A stretch of DNA of 64,000 nt from Magicicada septendecula (taxonomy: Eukaryota; Arthropoda; Insecta; Hemiptera; Cicadidae): positions 705,964,885-706,028,884 of the forward strand of contig CM068367.1 of the NCBI GenBank assembly GCA_034769895.1, written 5' to 3'. Position numbers and translations under genes: made by a program. Shown piece after piece: positions 47,275 through 59,426 of this stretch (positions within the stretch are counted from its first letter, which is position 1; the number at the start of each line of letters is the position of its first letter). Under the pieces are notes generated by a model. That model saw only the letters and a list, made by a program, of their open reading frames with translations. It made no database searches and had not been told where the DNA came from.

Positions 47275-48254
47275 TATGGCAAACGATAAAAGCCGCAAAC
47301 TCAAATACAATCAAATAATTTTTTGCATACAGCCCTGATTTCTAGAGTACTCACGACCTATTGTTTTTGGTGAAGATCGGTTGAGGGAAAGGGGTAGTTT
47401 ACCTGCAACGGTTTTTTTTATCAAGGGTAATTTTTTTTTTTGCAAATGATAACAGCCGCAAATTCAAACAGAATCAAATAATGTTTCGCATACAGCCCTG
47501 AATTGTAGATTTCTCAAGAACTATTGTTTTTGGTGAAGATCGGTTAAGGGAAAGGGGTAGTTTACCTGCAACGTTTTATGTTTAAAATAGGGTATTTTTT
47601 ATGGCAAACGATAACGGCCGCAAATTCAAACAAAATCAAATAATGTTTTGCATACGGCCCTGAATTGTAGAGTTGGAAAGACGTTTGGGTTTTGTGAAGA
47701 TACGTTAAGGGAGTAGGGTAGTTTACCTGCAACATTTTATGTTTTAACAAGGGTAAATTTCTCTATGATGAACGGTAACTGCGGCATATTCAAACAGAAT
47801 AAAATAATTTTCTGCATACATCCCTGACTTGTAGGGATCTCAAAGCTTTTTGATTTTGGTGAAGATTGGTTAAGGGAAAGGGGTAGTTTACCTGCCACAT
47901 TTTATGTTTTAACAAGAGTACTATTTTCTATGATGAACGATAACTGCCGTAAATTCAAACAGAATCAAATACTTTTTTGCACACCTTCCTGTATTATAGA
48001 GTACTCAAAGTCTGTTGATTTTGGTGAAGATCGGTTTAGAGAAAATGGTAGTTTACCTGCAACATTTTATGTTTTAAAAGGTTAATTTTATTTTTGTGAC
48101 GAATGATAACTGCCGCATATTCAAAGAGAATGAAATAATTTTTTGCATACTTTCCTCAAGTTTTAAGTACTCAAGGTCTGTTGATTGGTGAAAATCGGTT
48201 AAGGGAAAGGGGTAGTTTACCTGCAACGTTTTATGTTTTAACTAGTGTAATTTT
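47275..48254 (+). repeat. Satellite array, about 6 monomers
   Basis: Counterpart of 40381-41519 minus one monomer. Confidence 0.9.
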
Positions 48255-48574
48255 ACTTCCATGTTCCTTAAGGAAATGGAAGTATGGTGATGGCAAAAAA
48301 AAAATCGAGTTCGAGATTATAGCAGATTCTAATTGAACTATACTCAAAACATGAAAAAAAGTCATTTTTACTTCCATATTCCTTAAGGAATGGAAGTATG
48401 GTGATGGCAAAAAAAATCGTGTTCGAGATTATTGCAGATTCTTATTCTACTACACTCAAAACATGAAAAAAAGTCGTTTTCCGAAAAGTGTCTGTGTGTC
48501 TGTCTGTGTGTCTGTCTGTCTATGTGTCTGTGTGTCTGTCTGTCTGTGTGTCTGTCTGTCTGTAGATTTATTTC
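48255..48574 (+). repeat. Truncated head followed by full head
   Basis: The first head ends at GAAAAAAAGTCATTTTT and the second starts ACTTCCATATTCC at 48370. This is the same arrangement as 41832-42113, but the left partner is the GAGTTCGAGATTATAGC head type. Confidence 0.82.
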
Positions 48575-50002
48575 TATGGCAAACGATAACTGCCGCAAAT
48601 TCAAACAGAATCAAATAATTTTTTGCATACAGTCCGGTTTTGCAGAGTTCTCGCGACCTATTGTTTTTGGTGAAGATCGGTTGAGGGAAAGGGGTAGTTT
48701 ACCTGCAACGGTTTTTTTTTAGCAAGGGTAATTTTGTTTGTTTGGCAAACGATAACAGCCGCAAATTCAAACAGAATCAAATAATGTTTCGCATACAGCC
48801 CTGAATTGTAGAGTTCTCAAGACCTATTGTTTTTGGTGAAGATCGGTTAAGGGAAAGGGGTAGTTTACCTGTAACGTTTTATGTTTTAACAAGGGTATTT
48901 CCTATGGCAAACGATAACAGCCGCAAATTCAAACAGAATGAAAAGATTATTTGCATACAGCCCTAAATTGTAGAGTTCTCAATACCTTTTGTTTTTGGTG
49001 AAGATCGGTTAAGGGAAAGGGGTAGTTTACCTACAACGTTTTTTTAACAAGGGTATTTTCTATGGCAAACGATAACAGCCGCAAATTCAAACAGAATCAA
49101 ATAATTTTCTGCATACAGCCCTGATTTGTAGAGTACTCAAGACCTATTGTTTTTGGTGAAGATCGGTTGAGGGGAAGGGGTAGTTTACCAGCAACGTTTT
49201 TTATCATGCGTATTTTCTATGGCAAACGACAACTGCCGCAAATTCAAACAGAATCAAATAATATTTTGCATACAGCCCTGATTTGTAGAGTACTCGCGAC
49301 CTTTTGTTTTTGGTGAACATCGGTTGAGGGGAAGGGGTAGTTTACCTGCAACGGTTTTTTTTATCAAGGGAAATTTTTTTTTTTTTTTGGCAAACGATAA
49401 CAGCCGCAAATTCGAACAGAATCAAATAATGTTTCGCATACAGCCCTGAATTGTAGATTTCTCAAGACCTATTGTTTTTGGTGAAGATCGGTTGAGGGAA
49501 AGGGGTAGTTTACCTGCAACGTTTTTTTAACAAGGGTATTTTATATGGCAAACGATAACAGCCGCAAATTCAAACAGAATCAAATAATGTTTTGCATACA
49601 GTCCTGATTTGTAGAGTACTCAAGACCTATTGTTTTTGGTGAAGATCGGTTAAGGGGAAGGGGTAGTTTACCTGCAACCTTTTACGTTTTATTTTCTATG
49701 GCAAACGATAACAGCCGCAAATTCAAACAGAATCAAATAATGTTTTGCATACAGCCCTGATTTGTAGAGTACTCAAGACCTATTGTTTTTGGTGAAGATC
49801 GGTTAAGGGGAAGGGGTAGTTTACCTGCAACGTTTTTTTATCAAGCGTATTTTCTATGGCAAACGATAACAGCCGCAAATTCAAACAGAATCAAATAATT
49901 TTTTGCATACGTCCCTGAATTGTAGAGGTCTCAATGACTTTCGATTTTGGTGAAGATCGGTTAAGGGGAAGGGGTAGTTTACCTGCAACCTTTTACGTTT
50001 TA
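48575..50002 (+). repeat. Satellite array, about 9 monomers
   Basis: Matches 519-1790 in order, including CCGGTTTTGCAGAGTTCTCG, AATGAAAAGATTATTTGC and ATCATGCGTATTTTC. It holds one more monomer, joined by CCTTTTACGTTTTATTTTC near 49680, which looks like an exchange between a tail-preceding monomer and another. Confidence 0.9.
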
Positions 50003-50279
50003 ACAAGAGTAAAGTACTTGAAAATTTATTTAAACTTTTTGAAACAATGGTAATTGTTAAAAATAAAATAATTTTGTTGCCAGGCAATAAAATTATAATT
50101 TTTTCATTTTAATGTAATATAATATTTTTCATTTAATACAGCAATAAAAAGGCAGGTAAGACACAGCCTGGCTGTTTGGCTGAAAATGATTTTAAATATA
50201 AATCTTAGAATATGGAAGTCATGTATAGTTCTCCATACCGATATTTCGAAGTGTCTGTGTGTGTGTGTGTCTGTAGATT
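50003..50279 (+). repeat. Tail joined to head remnant
   Basis: Short tail ending GTATAG-TTCT-CCATAC at 50223-50238 (one stem mismatch), then CGATATTTCGAAGTGTCTG and a (TG)n tract: the last third of a head only. Confidence 0.82.
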
Positions 50280-50447
50280 TTTTTTATGGCAAACGATAAC
50301 AGCCACAAATTGAAACAGAATCAAATAATTTTTTGCATACAACCCTGAATTGTAGAGTACTCAAGACCTATTGTTTTTTGGTGAAGATCGGTTAAGGGAA
50401 AGGGGTAGTTTACCTGAAACGGTTTTTTTTTAATCAAGGGTAATTTT
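50280..50447 (+). repeat. Single monomer
   Basis: Same GATAACAGCCACAAATTG monomer as 41672 and 44772. Confidence 0.88.
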
Positions 50448-50745
50448 ACTTCCATGTTCCTTAATTAAATGGAAGTATGGTGATGGCAAAAAAAATCGTG
50501 TTCGAGATTATTGCAGATTCTGATTGTACTACACTCCAAAGATGAAAAAAAGTCATTTTTCGAAAGGTGTCTGTGTGTGTGTCTGTAGATTTTTTACTTC
50601 CATGTTGCTTAAGGAAATGGAAGTATGGTGATGGAAAAAAAAATCGTGTTCGAGATTATTGCAGAATATGATTGTACTACACTTAAAAAAGGAAAAAAGT
50701 CATTTTTCGAAAAGTGTCTGTGTGTGTGTCTGTAGATTTTTTTTC
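50448..50745 (+). repeat. Two heads in direct succession
   Basis: Head one (50448-50595) is complete to TAGATTTTTT; head two starts ACTTCCATGTTGC at 50596 with no monomer between. The poly-T right edge of a head serves as the join, as monomer T-runs do elsewhere. Confidence 0.82.
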
Positions 50746-52356
50746 TATGCCAAACGATAACAGCCGCAAATTCAAACAGAATCAAATAATTTTTTGCATA
50801 CAGCCCTGATTTGTAGAGTACTCGCGACCAATTGTTTTTAGTGAAGATCGATTGAGGGAAAGGGGTATTTTACCTTCAACGGTTTTTTTTTATCAAGGGT
50901 AATTTTGTTTGTTTGGCAAACGATAACAGCCGCAAATTCAAACAGAATCAAATAATGTTTCGCATACTCCCCTGAATTGTAGAGTTCTCAAGATTTGTTG
51001 ATTTTCGTAAAGATCGGTTAAGGGAAAGGGGTAGTTTACCAGCAACGTTTTATGTTTTAACAAGGGTATTTTCTATGGCAAACGATAAAGCCGCAAATTC
51101 AAACATAATCAAATAATGTTTTGCATACTGCCCTGTATTGTAGAGTTCTCAATACCTATTGGTGTTGGTGAAGATCCGTTAAGGGAAAGGGGTAGTTTAC
51201 CTGCAACGTTTTATGTTTTAAAAGGGTATTTTCTATGGCAAACGATAAGAGCCGCAAATTCAAACAGAATCAAATACGTTTTTGCATACAGTCCTGTTTT
51301 GTTGAGTACTAAAGACCTATTGTTTTTGGTGAAGATCGGTTAAGGGAAGGGGGTAGTTTACCTGACACATTTTTTGTTTTATCAAGGGTATTTTATATGG
51401 CAAACGATAACAGCCGCAAATTCAAACAGAATCATATAATATTTTGCATACAGCCCTGAAATGTAGAGTTCTCAAGACATGTTTGTTTTGGTGAAGATCG
51501 GTTAAGGGAATAGGGTTGTTTACCAGCAATATTTTATGTTTTATCAAGGGTAATTTTTTTTTTTGACCAACGATAACTGCCGTACATTAAAACAGAATCA
51601 ACTACTCTTCTGCATACCTTTTTGAATTATACAGAACTCAAGGTCTGTTGATTTTGTTGAAGATCAGTTAAGGGAAAGGGGTAGTTTACCGGCAACGTTG
51701 TATGTTTTAACAAGGGTATTTTTTCTATGACGAACGATAACTGCCGTACATTAAAACAGAATATACTAATGTTTTGCATACAGCCATGAATTGTAGAGTT
51801 TTCATATTGTTTTTGGTGAAGATCGGTTAATGGAATAGGGTAGTTTACCAGCAACGTTTTATGTTTTATCAAGGGTGTTTTCTATGGCAAACGATAACAG
51901 CCGCAAATTCAAACAGAATCAAATAATTATTTGCATACAGGCCTGAATTGTAGCGTACCCAAGACCTGTCGTTTTTGGTGAAGATCGGTTAAGGGAAAGG
52001 GGTAGTTTACCTGCAACGGTTTTTTATCAAGAGTAATTTTTTCCTATAGTAAACGATAACAGTCGCAAATTCAAACAGAATCAAATGATGTTTTGCACCC
52101 TTTCCTGTGTTGCAGAGAGCTCAAGGTCTATTGATTTTGTTGAAGATCGGTAAAGGGAAATGGGTAGTTTACCTGCAACATTTTATGTTGTAACAAGAGA
52201 AATGTTTCCATGACGAACGATAACTGCTGCACATTCAAACAGAATCAAATATTTTTTTGCATGCTTCCCTGAATTGTAGAGGACTGAAGGTCTGTTGATT
52301 TTGGAGAAGATCGGTTAAGAGAAAGGGGTAGTTTACCAGAAACATTTTATGATTTA
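50746..52356 (+). repeat. Satellite array, about 10 monomers
   Basis: Contains GTTCTCAATACCTATTGGTG and GACCAACGATAACTGCCG monomers as in 43.9-44.6 kb and 7.0-7.7 kb, plus one with CAGAATATACTAATG. Confidence 0.9.
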
Positions 52357-52836
52357 ACAAGAGTAAAGTACTTAATTTTTATAAATAAAGTATCCTGATA
52401 AGAAGCTCATAGTAATCCACTGTAGAAACGTAGATGAAATATCTATAAATGAAGAAGTTAGGTGAACGGGGTGGGGGTAATTTTCTATTATTAAAAATTA
52501 TAGTTGATGGTGGAGGGTAGAATTTTTTGTATGTGTACTACGTTATCGGCAACAAAGAAGTAGTTTTTTGTTAAAATTGCTTCCCAATTCCTTTAGCCGT
52601 AGTCCAATGTTTTCTGTAAAACCAGACTTTTCGGCAGTGCCATCGACTGCCATCATCGGTGAAAATCGAGTGCGAAAACATGAGGTGGTATACGTTAGTG
52701 ACCATAGTACTGTGGTTAATGCTGAAGCAATAAGTAGAAAGACGTAGTTTCTATGGAAATATTTCCTTTTGAATATGATTTTAAATATAAATCTTAGAAC
52801 ATGGAAGTCATGTATGGTTCTCCATACCTATATTTT
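52357..52836 (+). repeat. Tail with variant middle, long-tail end
   Basis: ACAAGAGTAAAGTACTTAATT, then TAAAGTATCCTGATAAGA and ACGTAGATGAAATATC as at 37890, then CTACGTTATCGGCAACAAAG, CATCATCGGTGAAAATCG and the end with hairpin at 52812-52827. It shows that the variant C middle and the long-tail distal part belong to one tail type. Confidence 0.8.
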
Positions 52837-52955
52837 ACTTCCATGTTCCTTAAGGAAATGGAAGTATGGCGATGGCAAAAAAAAAAATCATGTTCGAGAT
52901 TATTGCAGATTCTGATTGTACTACACTCAAAACATGAAAAAAGTCGTTTTTCGAA

Positions 52956-53019
<64 letters not shown>

Positions 53020-53026
53020 TTTTTTT
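52837..53026 (+). repeat. Head with pure (TG)n
   Basis: Head with A10 in GGCAAAAAAAAAATCATG and a (TG)n tract of 58 bp at 52958-53015. No TCTG units remain. Confidence 0.87.
52958..53015 (+). repeat. (TG)n microsatellite, 58 bp
   Basis: Pure TG/GT run inside the head. Confidence 0.96.
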
Positions 53027-54376
53027 CTATGGCAAACGTTAACAGCCGCAAATTCAAACAGAATCAAATAATTTTTGGATACAGCCCTGATTTGTAGAGT
53101 ACTCGCGACCTATTGTTTTTGGTGAAGATCGGTTGAGGGAAAGGGGTAGTTTACCGGCAACGGTTTTTTTTTTATCAAGGGTAATTTTGTTTGTTTGGCA
53201 AACGATAACAGCCGCAAATTCAAACAGAATCAAATAATGTTTCGCATACGGCACTGAATTGTAGAGTACTCAAGAGCTGTTGATGTTGGTAAAGATCGGT
53301 TAAGGGGAAGGGGTAGTTTACCTGCAACGTTTTATGTTTTAACAAGGGTATTTTATATGGCAAACGATAACAGCCGCAAATTCAAACATAATCAAATAAT
53401 GGTTTGCATACTGCCCTGAATTGTAGAGTTCTCAAGACCTTTTGTTTTTGGGGAAGATCGGTTAAGGGAAAGGGGTAGTTTACCGGCAACGTTTTATGTT
53501 TTAAAAAGGTATTTTTTATGGCAAACGATAAGAGCCGCAAATTCAAACAGAATCAAATACGTTTTTGCATACAGCCCTGATTTATTGAGTACTCAAGACC
53601 TATGGTTTTTGGTGAAGATCGTTTAAGGAAAAGGGGTAGTTTACCTACCACGTTTTTTGTTTTATCAAGGGTATTTTTTATGGCAAACGATAACAGCCGC
53701 AAATTCAAACAAAATCATATAATATTTTGCATACAGCCTTGAATTGTAGAGTTCTCAAGACCTTTCGTTTTTGGTGAAGATCGGTTAAGGGAGTAGGGTA
53801 GTTTACCAGAATCATTTTATGTTTTACAAGGGTAATTTTTTCTATGACGAACGATAACTGCCGCAAATTCAAACAGAATCAAATAATGTTTTGCATACCT
53901 TTTTGAATTAAAGAGAACTCAAGGTCTGTTGATTTTGTGGAAGATCGGTTAAGGGAAAGGGGTAGTTTACCAGCAAGATTTTATGTTTTAACTTTAACAA
54001 GGGTAATTTTTTATATGGTGAACGATATCTGCCGTAAATTCAAACAGAACCAACTACATTTTTCCAAACCTTTTTGAATTAAAGAGAACTCAAGGTTTGT
54101 TGACTTTGTTGAAGATCGGTTAAGGGAAAGGGGTTGTTTACCAGCAACATTTTATGTTTTAAGAAGGGTAATTTTTTTTACGAAAGATAACTGCCGTAAA
54201 TTCAAAGAAAAACAAATATTTTTTTGCATACTTTCCTGAATTGTAGAGAACTCAAGGCCTACTGATTTTGGTGAAGATCGGTTAAGGGAAAGGGGTAGTT
54301 TACCTGCAACATTTTATGTTGTAACAAGAGAAAATGTTTTCATGACGAACGATAACTGACGCACATTCAAACAGAA
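53027..54376 (+). repeat. Satellite array, about 8 monomers
   Basis: First monomer GGCAAACGTTAACAGCC; later ones diverged (GTGAACGATATCTGCCG, ACGAAAGATAACTGCCG). The last breaks at CAAACAGAACTGCC. Confidence 0.9.
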
Positions 54377-54794
<418 letters not shown>

Positions 54795-56144
54795 CTATGG
54801 CAAACGTTAACAGCCGCAAATTCAAACAGAATCAAATAATTTTTGGATACAGCCCTGATTTGTAGAGTACTCGCGACCTATTGTTTTTGGTGAAGATCGG
54901 TTGAGGGAAAGGGGTAGTTTACCGGCAACGGTTTTTTTTTTATCAAGGGTAATTTTGTTTGTTTGGCAAACGATAACAGCCGCAAATTCAAACAGAATCA
55001 AATAATGTTTCGCATACGGCCCTGAATTGTAGAGTACTCAAGAGCTGTTGATGTTGGTAAAGATCGGTTAAGGGGAAGGGGTAGTTTACCTGCAACGTTT
55101 TATGTTTTAACAAGGGTATTTTATATGGCAAACGATAACAGCCGCAAATTCAAACATAATCAAATAATGGTTTGCATACTGCCCTGAATTGTAGAGTTCT
55201 CAAGACCTTTTGTTTTTGGGGAAGATCGGTTAAGGGAAAGGGGTAGTTTACCGGCAACGTTTTATGTTTTAAAAGGGTATTTTTTATGGCAAACGATAAG
55301 AGCCGCAAATTCAAACAGAATCAAATACGTTTTTGCATACAGCCCTGATTTATTGAGTACTCAAGACCTATGGTTTTTGGTGAAGATCGTTTAAGGAAAA
55401 GGGGTAGTTTACCTACCACGTTTTTTGTTTTATCAAGGTTATTTTTTATGGCAAACGATAACAGCCGCAAATTCAAACAAAATCATATAATATTTTGCAT
55501 ACAGCCTTGAATTGTAGAGTTCTCAAGACCTTTCGTTTTTGGTGAAGATCGGTTAAGGGAGTAGGGTAGTTTACCAGAATCATTTTATGTTTTACAAGGG
55601 TAATTTTTTCTATGACGAACGATAACTGCCGCAAATTCAAACAGAATCAAATAATGTTTTGCATACCTTTTTGAATTAAAGAGAACTCAAGGTCTGTTGA
55701 TTTTGTGGAAGATCGGTTAAGGGAAAGGGGTAGTTTACCAGCAACATTTTATGTTTTAACTTTAACAAGGGTAATTTTTTATATGGTGAACGATATCTGC
55801 CGTAAATTCAAACAGAACCAACTACATTTTTCCAAACCTTTTTGAATTAAAGAGAACTCAAGGTTTGTTGACTTTGTTGAAGATCGGTTAAGGGAAAGGG
55901 GTTGTTTACCAGCAACATTTTATGTTTTAAGAAGGGTAATTTTTTTTACGAAAGATAACTGCCGTAAATTCAAAGAAAAACAAATATTTTTTTGCATACT
56001 TTCCTGAATTGTAGAGAACTCAAGGCCTACTGATTTTGGTGAAGATCGGTTAAGGGAAAGGGGTAGTTTACCTGCAACATTTTATGTTGTAACAAGAGAA
56101 AATGTTTTCATGACGAACGATAACTGACGCACATTCAAACAGAA
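54795..56144 (+). repeat. Satellite array, about 8 monomers
   Basis: Counterpart of 53027-54376, ending in the same broken monomer. Confidence 0.9.
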
Positions 56145-56434
56145 CTGCCATCATCAGTGAAAATCGAGTGCGAAAACGTGAGGTGGTATACGTTAGTGAC
56201 CACAGTACTGTGGTTAAGGCTGAAGCAATAAGTGGATAGAAGTAGTTTCTATGGAAACATTTCATTTCGTAAATTATTTTAAATATAAATCTTAGAACAT
56301 GGAAGTCATGTATGGTTCTCCATACCGATATTTTACTTCCATATTCCTTAAGGAATGGAAGTATGGTGATGGCAAAAAAAATCGTGTTCGAGATTATTGC
56401 AGATTCTGATTCTACTGCACTCAAAACATGAAAA
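56145..56434 (+). repeat. Truncated tail + head cut before microsatellite
   Basis: Third CATCATCAGTG tail fragment, hairpin at 56310-56325, head from 56335 that stops at AAAACATGAAAAA, where the sequence turns into the opposite strand of a tail end. Confidence 0.85.
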
Positions 56435-56618
56435 AATATCGGTATGGAGAACCATACATGACTTCCATATTCTAAGATTTATATTTAAAATCATTTTCGA
56501 AATGAAATATTACCATAGAAACTACTTCTTTCTACTTACTGCTTCAGCCTTAATCACAGTACTGTGGTCACTAACGTATACCACCTCACGTTATCGCACT
56601 CGATTTTCACTGATGATG
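56149..56618. repeat. Inverted repeat with ~180 bp arms
   Basis: The left arm 56149-56330 (CATCATCAGTGAAAATCGAG to CCATACCGATAT) is repeated in reverse complement at 56437-56618 with a spacer of about 105 bp made of head sequence. The arms differ at several bases, so this is not a perfect palindrome. Confidence 0.85.
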
Positions 56619-56743
56619 GAAGTCGATGGCATTGCCGAAATGTCTGGTTTTGTAGAAAACATTGGACTACGGCCAAATATCCCGGGAAGGAATTTTAACA
56701 AAAACTACTTCTTTGTTGCCGATAACGTTGTACACATATATAT
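56435..56743 (-). repeat. Distal part of a long tail, inverted
   Basis: Minus-strand tail end with the hairpin near 56444-56459, CCATCATCAGTG, and the region with CAACGTTATCGGCAACAAAG. It closely matches 9080-9380 up to the transposon edge. A forward open frame of 130 codons (56397-56789) spans three unrelated joints and is not a gene. Confidence 0.82.
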
Positions 56744-56789
56744 CAGTGGCGAAGTTACATGGAGGCAATTGAGGCAATGCCTACCCTAA

Positions 56790-57349
56790 CAAATTCTGTA
56801 GAATAAAAATTATAAATACGTATGAACTACATAACGTAAAGATTATACATTGTTACTGGGACTGTCAAATTTATTAAACCGAAACGTGCTTTATTGAGCG
56901 ACCGCTAGATGGTGACAGGTGAGATTCGGCATAGTTCGTTTAAAGCGAATGAGGCAACCTGAACTTGCCTCAGCGTTTTTTGTATACATCGTATGTAAGC
57001 AATGTAGTGGTGTGATAGGGAAGTGTAGGGATGGGGGATTGTCCCGCGCTGTACACATAGAGCGTTGAGGCATGCCTCACTTCTGTGGTCCAAACAGTTA
57101 AGTTAAAGCGCCTGTGTTGTTTCTAAGTGTTTATTTTATGCGGTTATTAAAAGTGTCACTGTTATTCCGCTGAACTAACAGATGATCAAGATTGTTATTT
57201 GAATTATTTGTAACATTAAACATCTATATAGAAACTAATCAAGTTTAAAAATTTGAAGTTCAATCAGTTGTATTATTGTGTATGACTAATACAAGGATTG
57301 TTCAATAGACACACGTATAGAGCTGTAAAGCATTTTTTATTCAACGATT
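56790..57349. other. Interior of the transposon insert, no gene recognised
   Basis: Low-copy sequence not found elsewhere in the window. Minus-strand frames of 60 and 62 codons (56891-57093) have no recognisable motif. It contains CTCACCTGTCACCATCTAGC (minus strand near 56920) and a run of AT-rich DNA from 57100 to 57300. Confidence 0.6.
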
Positions 57350-57510
57350 TTAAAAGAAGTCTCCAATAACATTAAGACATGAGTTCCACTGTTGCGCTAA
57401 CCTGTAGATTCCCTGCTAGTAAAATTCTTACGGCTGTTTGTGGAACCATTCGGTTACAGCAACTCTACCTCAGCGTCCGATTTGACCCACCGTCCTTTTA
57501 GTGATTCCTT
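57350..57510 (-). pseudogene. Mariner transposase C-terminal fragment (decayed)
   Basis: On the minus strand, from 57510 down to the stop at 57350, the translation reads KESLKGRWVKSDAEVELL, then a frameshift, then EWFHKQP, stop, EFY, stop, QGIYRLAQQWNSCLNVIGDFF and a stop. This is the conserved end of mariner-family (Tc1/mariner) transposases: the grrf-sd-ev helix, EWF, qp-eFY-gI-rL-qrWdkCl and the final gdYf. The catalytic DDD region is absent. Three in-frame stops or shifts show it is dead. It lies inside the hAT-like insert, so it may be a nested insertion; the mariner terminal repeats were not located. Confidence 0.75.
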
Positions 57511-57569
57511 AAAAAAAATTTAAGATAAGATTTTTGCCTACCCATTCATTAACTACTAGCTTCGCCAGT

Positions 57570-57865
57570 AAGCAAATTGATGTCCATTTTTTCGGCTTGC
57601 ACGCGTTATGTTGGTGTGGGTTTCGGCACTTTCCATTTAAAAAGCGTGCAAACGTAAGAAAATAAACATGAGTGAGGCCAGAAATAACGTGAATTGTGTG
57701 TTTGTGTCTTACCTGCCTTTTTATTGCCGTATTAAATGAAAAATATTATATTACATTAAAATTAAAAAATTTTAATTTTATTGCCTGGCAACAAAATTAT
57801 TTTATTTTTAACAATTACCATTGTTTCAAAAAGTCTAAATAAATTTGCAAGTACATTACTCTTGT
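57570..57865 (-). repeat. Proximal part of a long tail, inverted
   Basis: Minus-strand equivalent of about 8253-8720: tail start, TTGCCAGGCAA, GCAATAAAAAGGCAGG, then only a vestigial CA stretch (ACACAAACACACAAT), then CACGTTATTTCTGGCC. It pairs the TTGCCAGGCAA form with the long-tail body, whereas the other three long tails have TTCCCAGGGAA. Confidence 0.8.
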
Positions 57866-59295
57866 TAAAACGTAAAAGGTTGCAGGTACACTACCCCTTC
57901 CCCTTAACCGATCTTCACCAAAATCGAAAGTCCTTGAGACCTCTACAATTCAGGGATGTATGCAAAAAATTATTTGATTCTGTTTGAATTTGCGGCTGTT
58001 ATCGTTTGCCATAGAAAATACGCTTGATAAAAAAACGGTGCAGGTAAACTACCCCTTCCCCTTAACAGATCTTCACCAAAAACAATAGGTCTTGAGTACT
58101 CTACAAATCAGGGCTGTATGCAAAACATTATTTGATTCTGTTTGAATTTGCGGCTGTTATCGTTTGCCATAGAAAATACCCTTGTTAAAAAAATGTTGCA
58201 AGTAAACTACCCCTTCCCCTCAACCGATCTTCACCAAAAACAACAGATCTTGAGAACTCTACAATTTAGGGCTGTATGCAAATAATCGTTTGATTCTGTT
58301 TGAATTTGCGGCTGTTATCGTTTGCCATATAAAATACCCTTGTTAAAAAAATGTTGCAAGTAAACTACCCCTTCCCCTCAACCGATCTTCACCAAAAACA
58401 ATAGGTCGTGAAAACTCTACAATTCAGGGCGGTATACGAAACATTATTTAAGTCTGTTTGAATTTGCGGCTGTTATCGTTTGCCAAAAAAAAAATTTCCC
58501 TTGATAAAAAAACCGTTGCAGGTAAACTACCCCTTCCCCTCAACCGATTTTCACCAGAAACAATAGGTCGCGAGTACTCTACAAATCAGGGCTGTATGCA
58601 AAAAATTATTTGATTCTGTTTGAATTTGCGGCAGTTATCGTTTGCCATAGAAAATACGCTTGATAAAAAACGTTGCTGGTAAACTACCCCTTCCCCTCAA
58701 CCGATCTTCACCAAAAACAATAGGTCTTGAGTACTCTACAAATCAGGGCTGTATGCAGAAAATTATTTGATTCTGTTTGAATTTGCGGCTGTTATCGTTT
58801 GCCATAGAAAATACCCTTGTTAAAAAAACGTTGTTGGTAAACTACCCCTTTCCCTTAACCGATCTTCACCAAAAACAATAGGTCTTGAGAACTCTACAAT
58901 TTAGGGCTGTATGCAAATAATCTTTTGATTCTGTGTGAATTTGCGGCTGTTATCGTTTGCCATATGAAATACCCTTGTTAAAACATAAAACGTTACAAGT
59001 AAACTACCCCTTTCCCTTAACCGATCTTCACCAAAAACAAAAGGTCTTGAGAACTCTACAATTCAGGGCTGTATACGAAACATTATTTGATTCTGTTTGA
59101 ATTTGCGGCTGTTATCGTTTGCCAAAAAAAAAAAATTTCCCTTGATAAAAAAAAACCGTTGCAGGTAAACTACCCCTTTCCATCAACCGATCTTCACCAA
59201 AAACAATAGGTCGCGAGTCCTCTACAAATCAGGGCTGTATGCAAAAAATTATTTGATTCTGTTTGAATTTGCGGCAGTTATCGTTTGCCATAGAA
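57866..59295 (-). repeat. Satellite array, about 9 monomers, inverted
   Basis: Same monomer subtypes as the plus-strand arrays, read from the other strand (first after the head is the ACTGCCGC type at 59270; last is the tail-preceding type near 57900). Closest in order to 519-1790 and 48575-50002. Confidence 0.9.
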
Positions 59296-59359
59296 AAAAA
59301 ATCTACAGACACACAGACACACAGACACAGAGACACACAGACACACAGACACACACACA

Positions 59360-59426
<67 letters not shown>

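Larger units (their letters stand above)
44935..48254 (+). repeat. ~6.9 kb duplication, copy 2
   Basis: Counterpart of 38177-41519, including the non-satellite insert and variant C tail. It gains a partial monomer near 45480-45540 (GAATTGTAAGGGAAACGGG) and lacks one full monomer near 47600. Confidence 0.78.
56744..57569. mobile_element. hAT-like non-autonomous element or remnant
   Basis: The left edge CAGTGGCGAAGTTAC and the complement of the right edge, ACTGGCGAAGCTAG, agree over GGCGAAG with one mismatch just outside, giving imperfect terminal inverted repeats of the CAGNG hAT type. Just inside the left edge is GAGGCAATTGAGGCAATGCC, and GAGGCAAC / GAGGCATGCC motifs recur inside. I recall such gaggcaatgcc ends from hAT elements related to ZMYM-type genes (family recollection, not a search). 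No 8 bp target duplication is visible, and the flanking long-tail sequence lacks about 360 bp compared with 8675-9080, so insertion was accompanied or followed by deletion. No transposase frame is visible. Confidence 0.55.

Noticed and set aside
56397-56789. 130-codon forward frame
   Set aside because: It starts in a head, crosses the inversion edge and ends in the hAT-like insert; a chance frame over recent joints.
57290-57349. Mariner 3' terminal inverted repeat downstream of the transposase fragment
   Set aside because: TTGTTCAATAGACACACG lies in the right place, but I could not find its partner, so the edge was not annotated.
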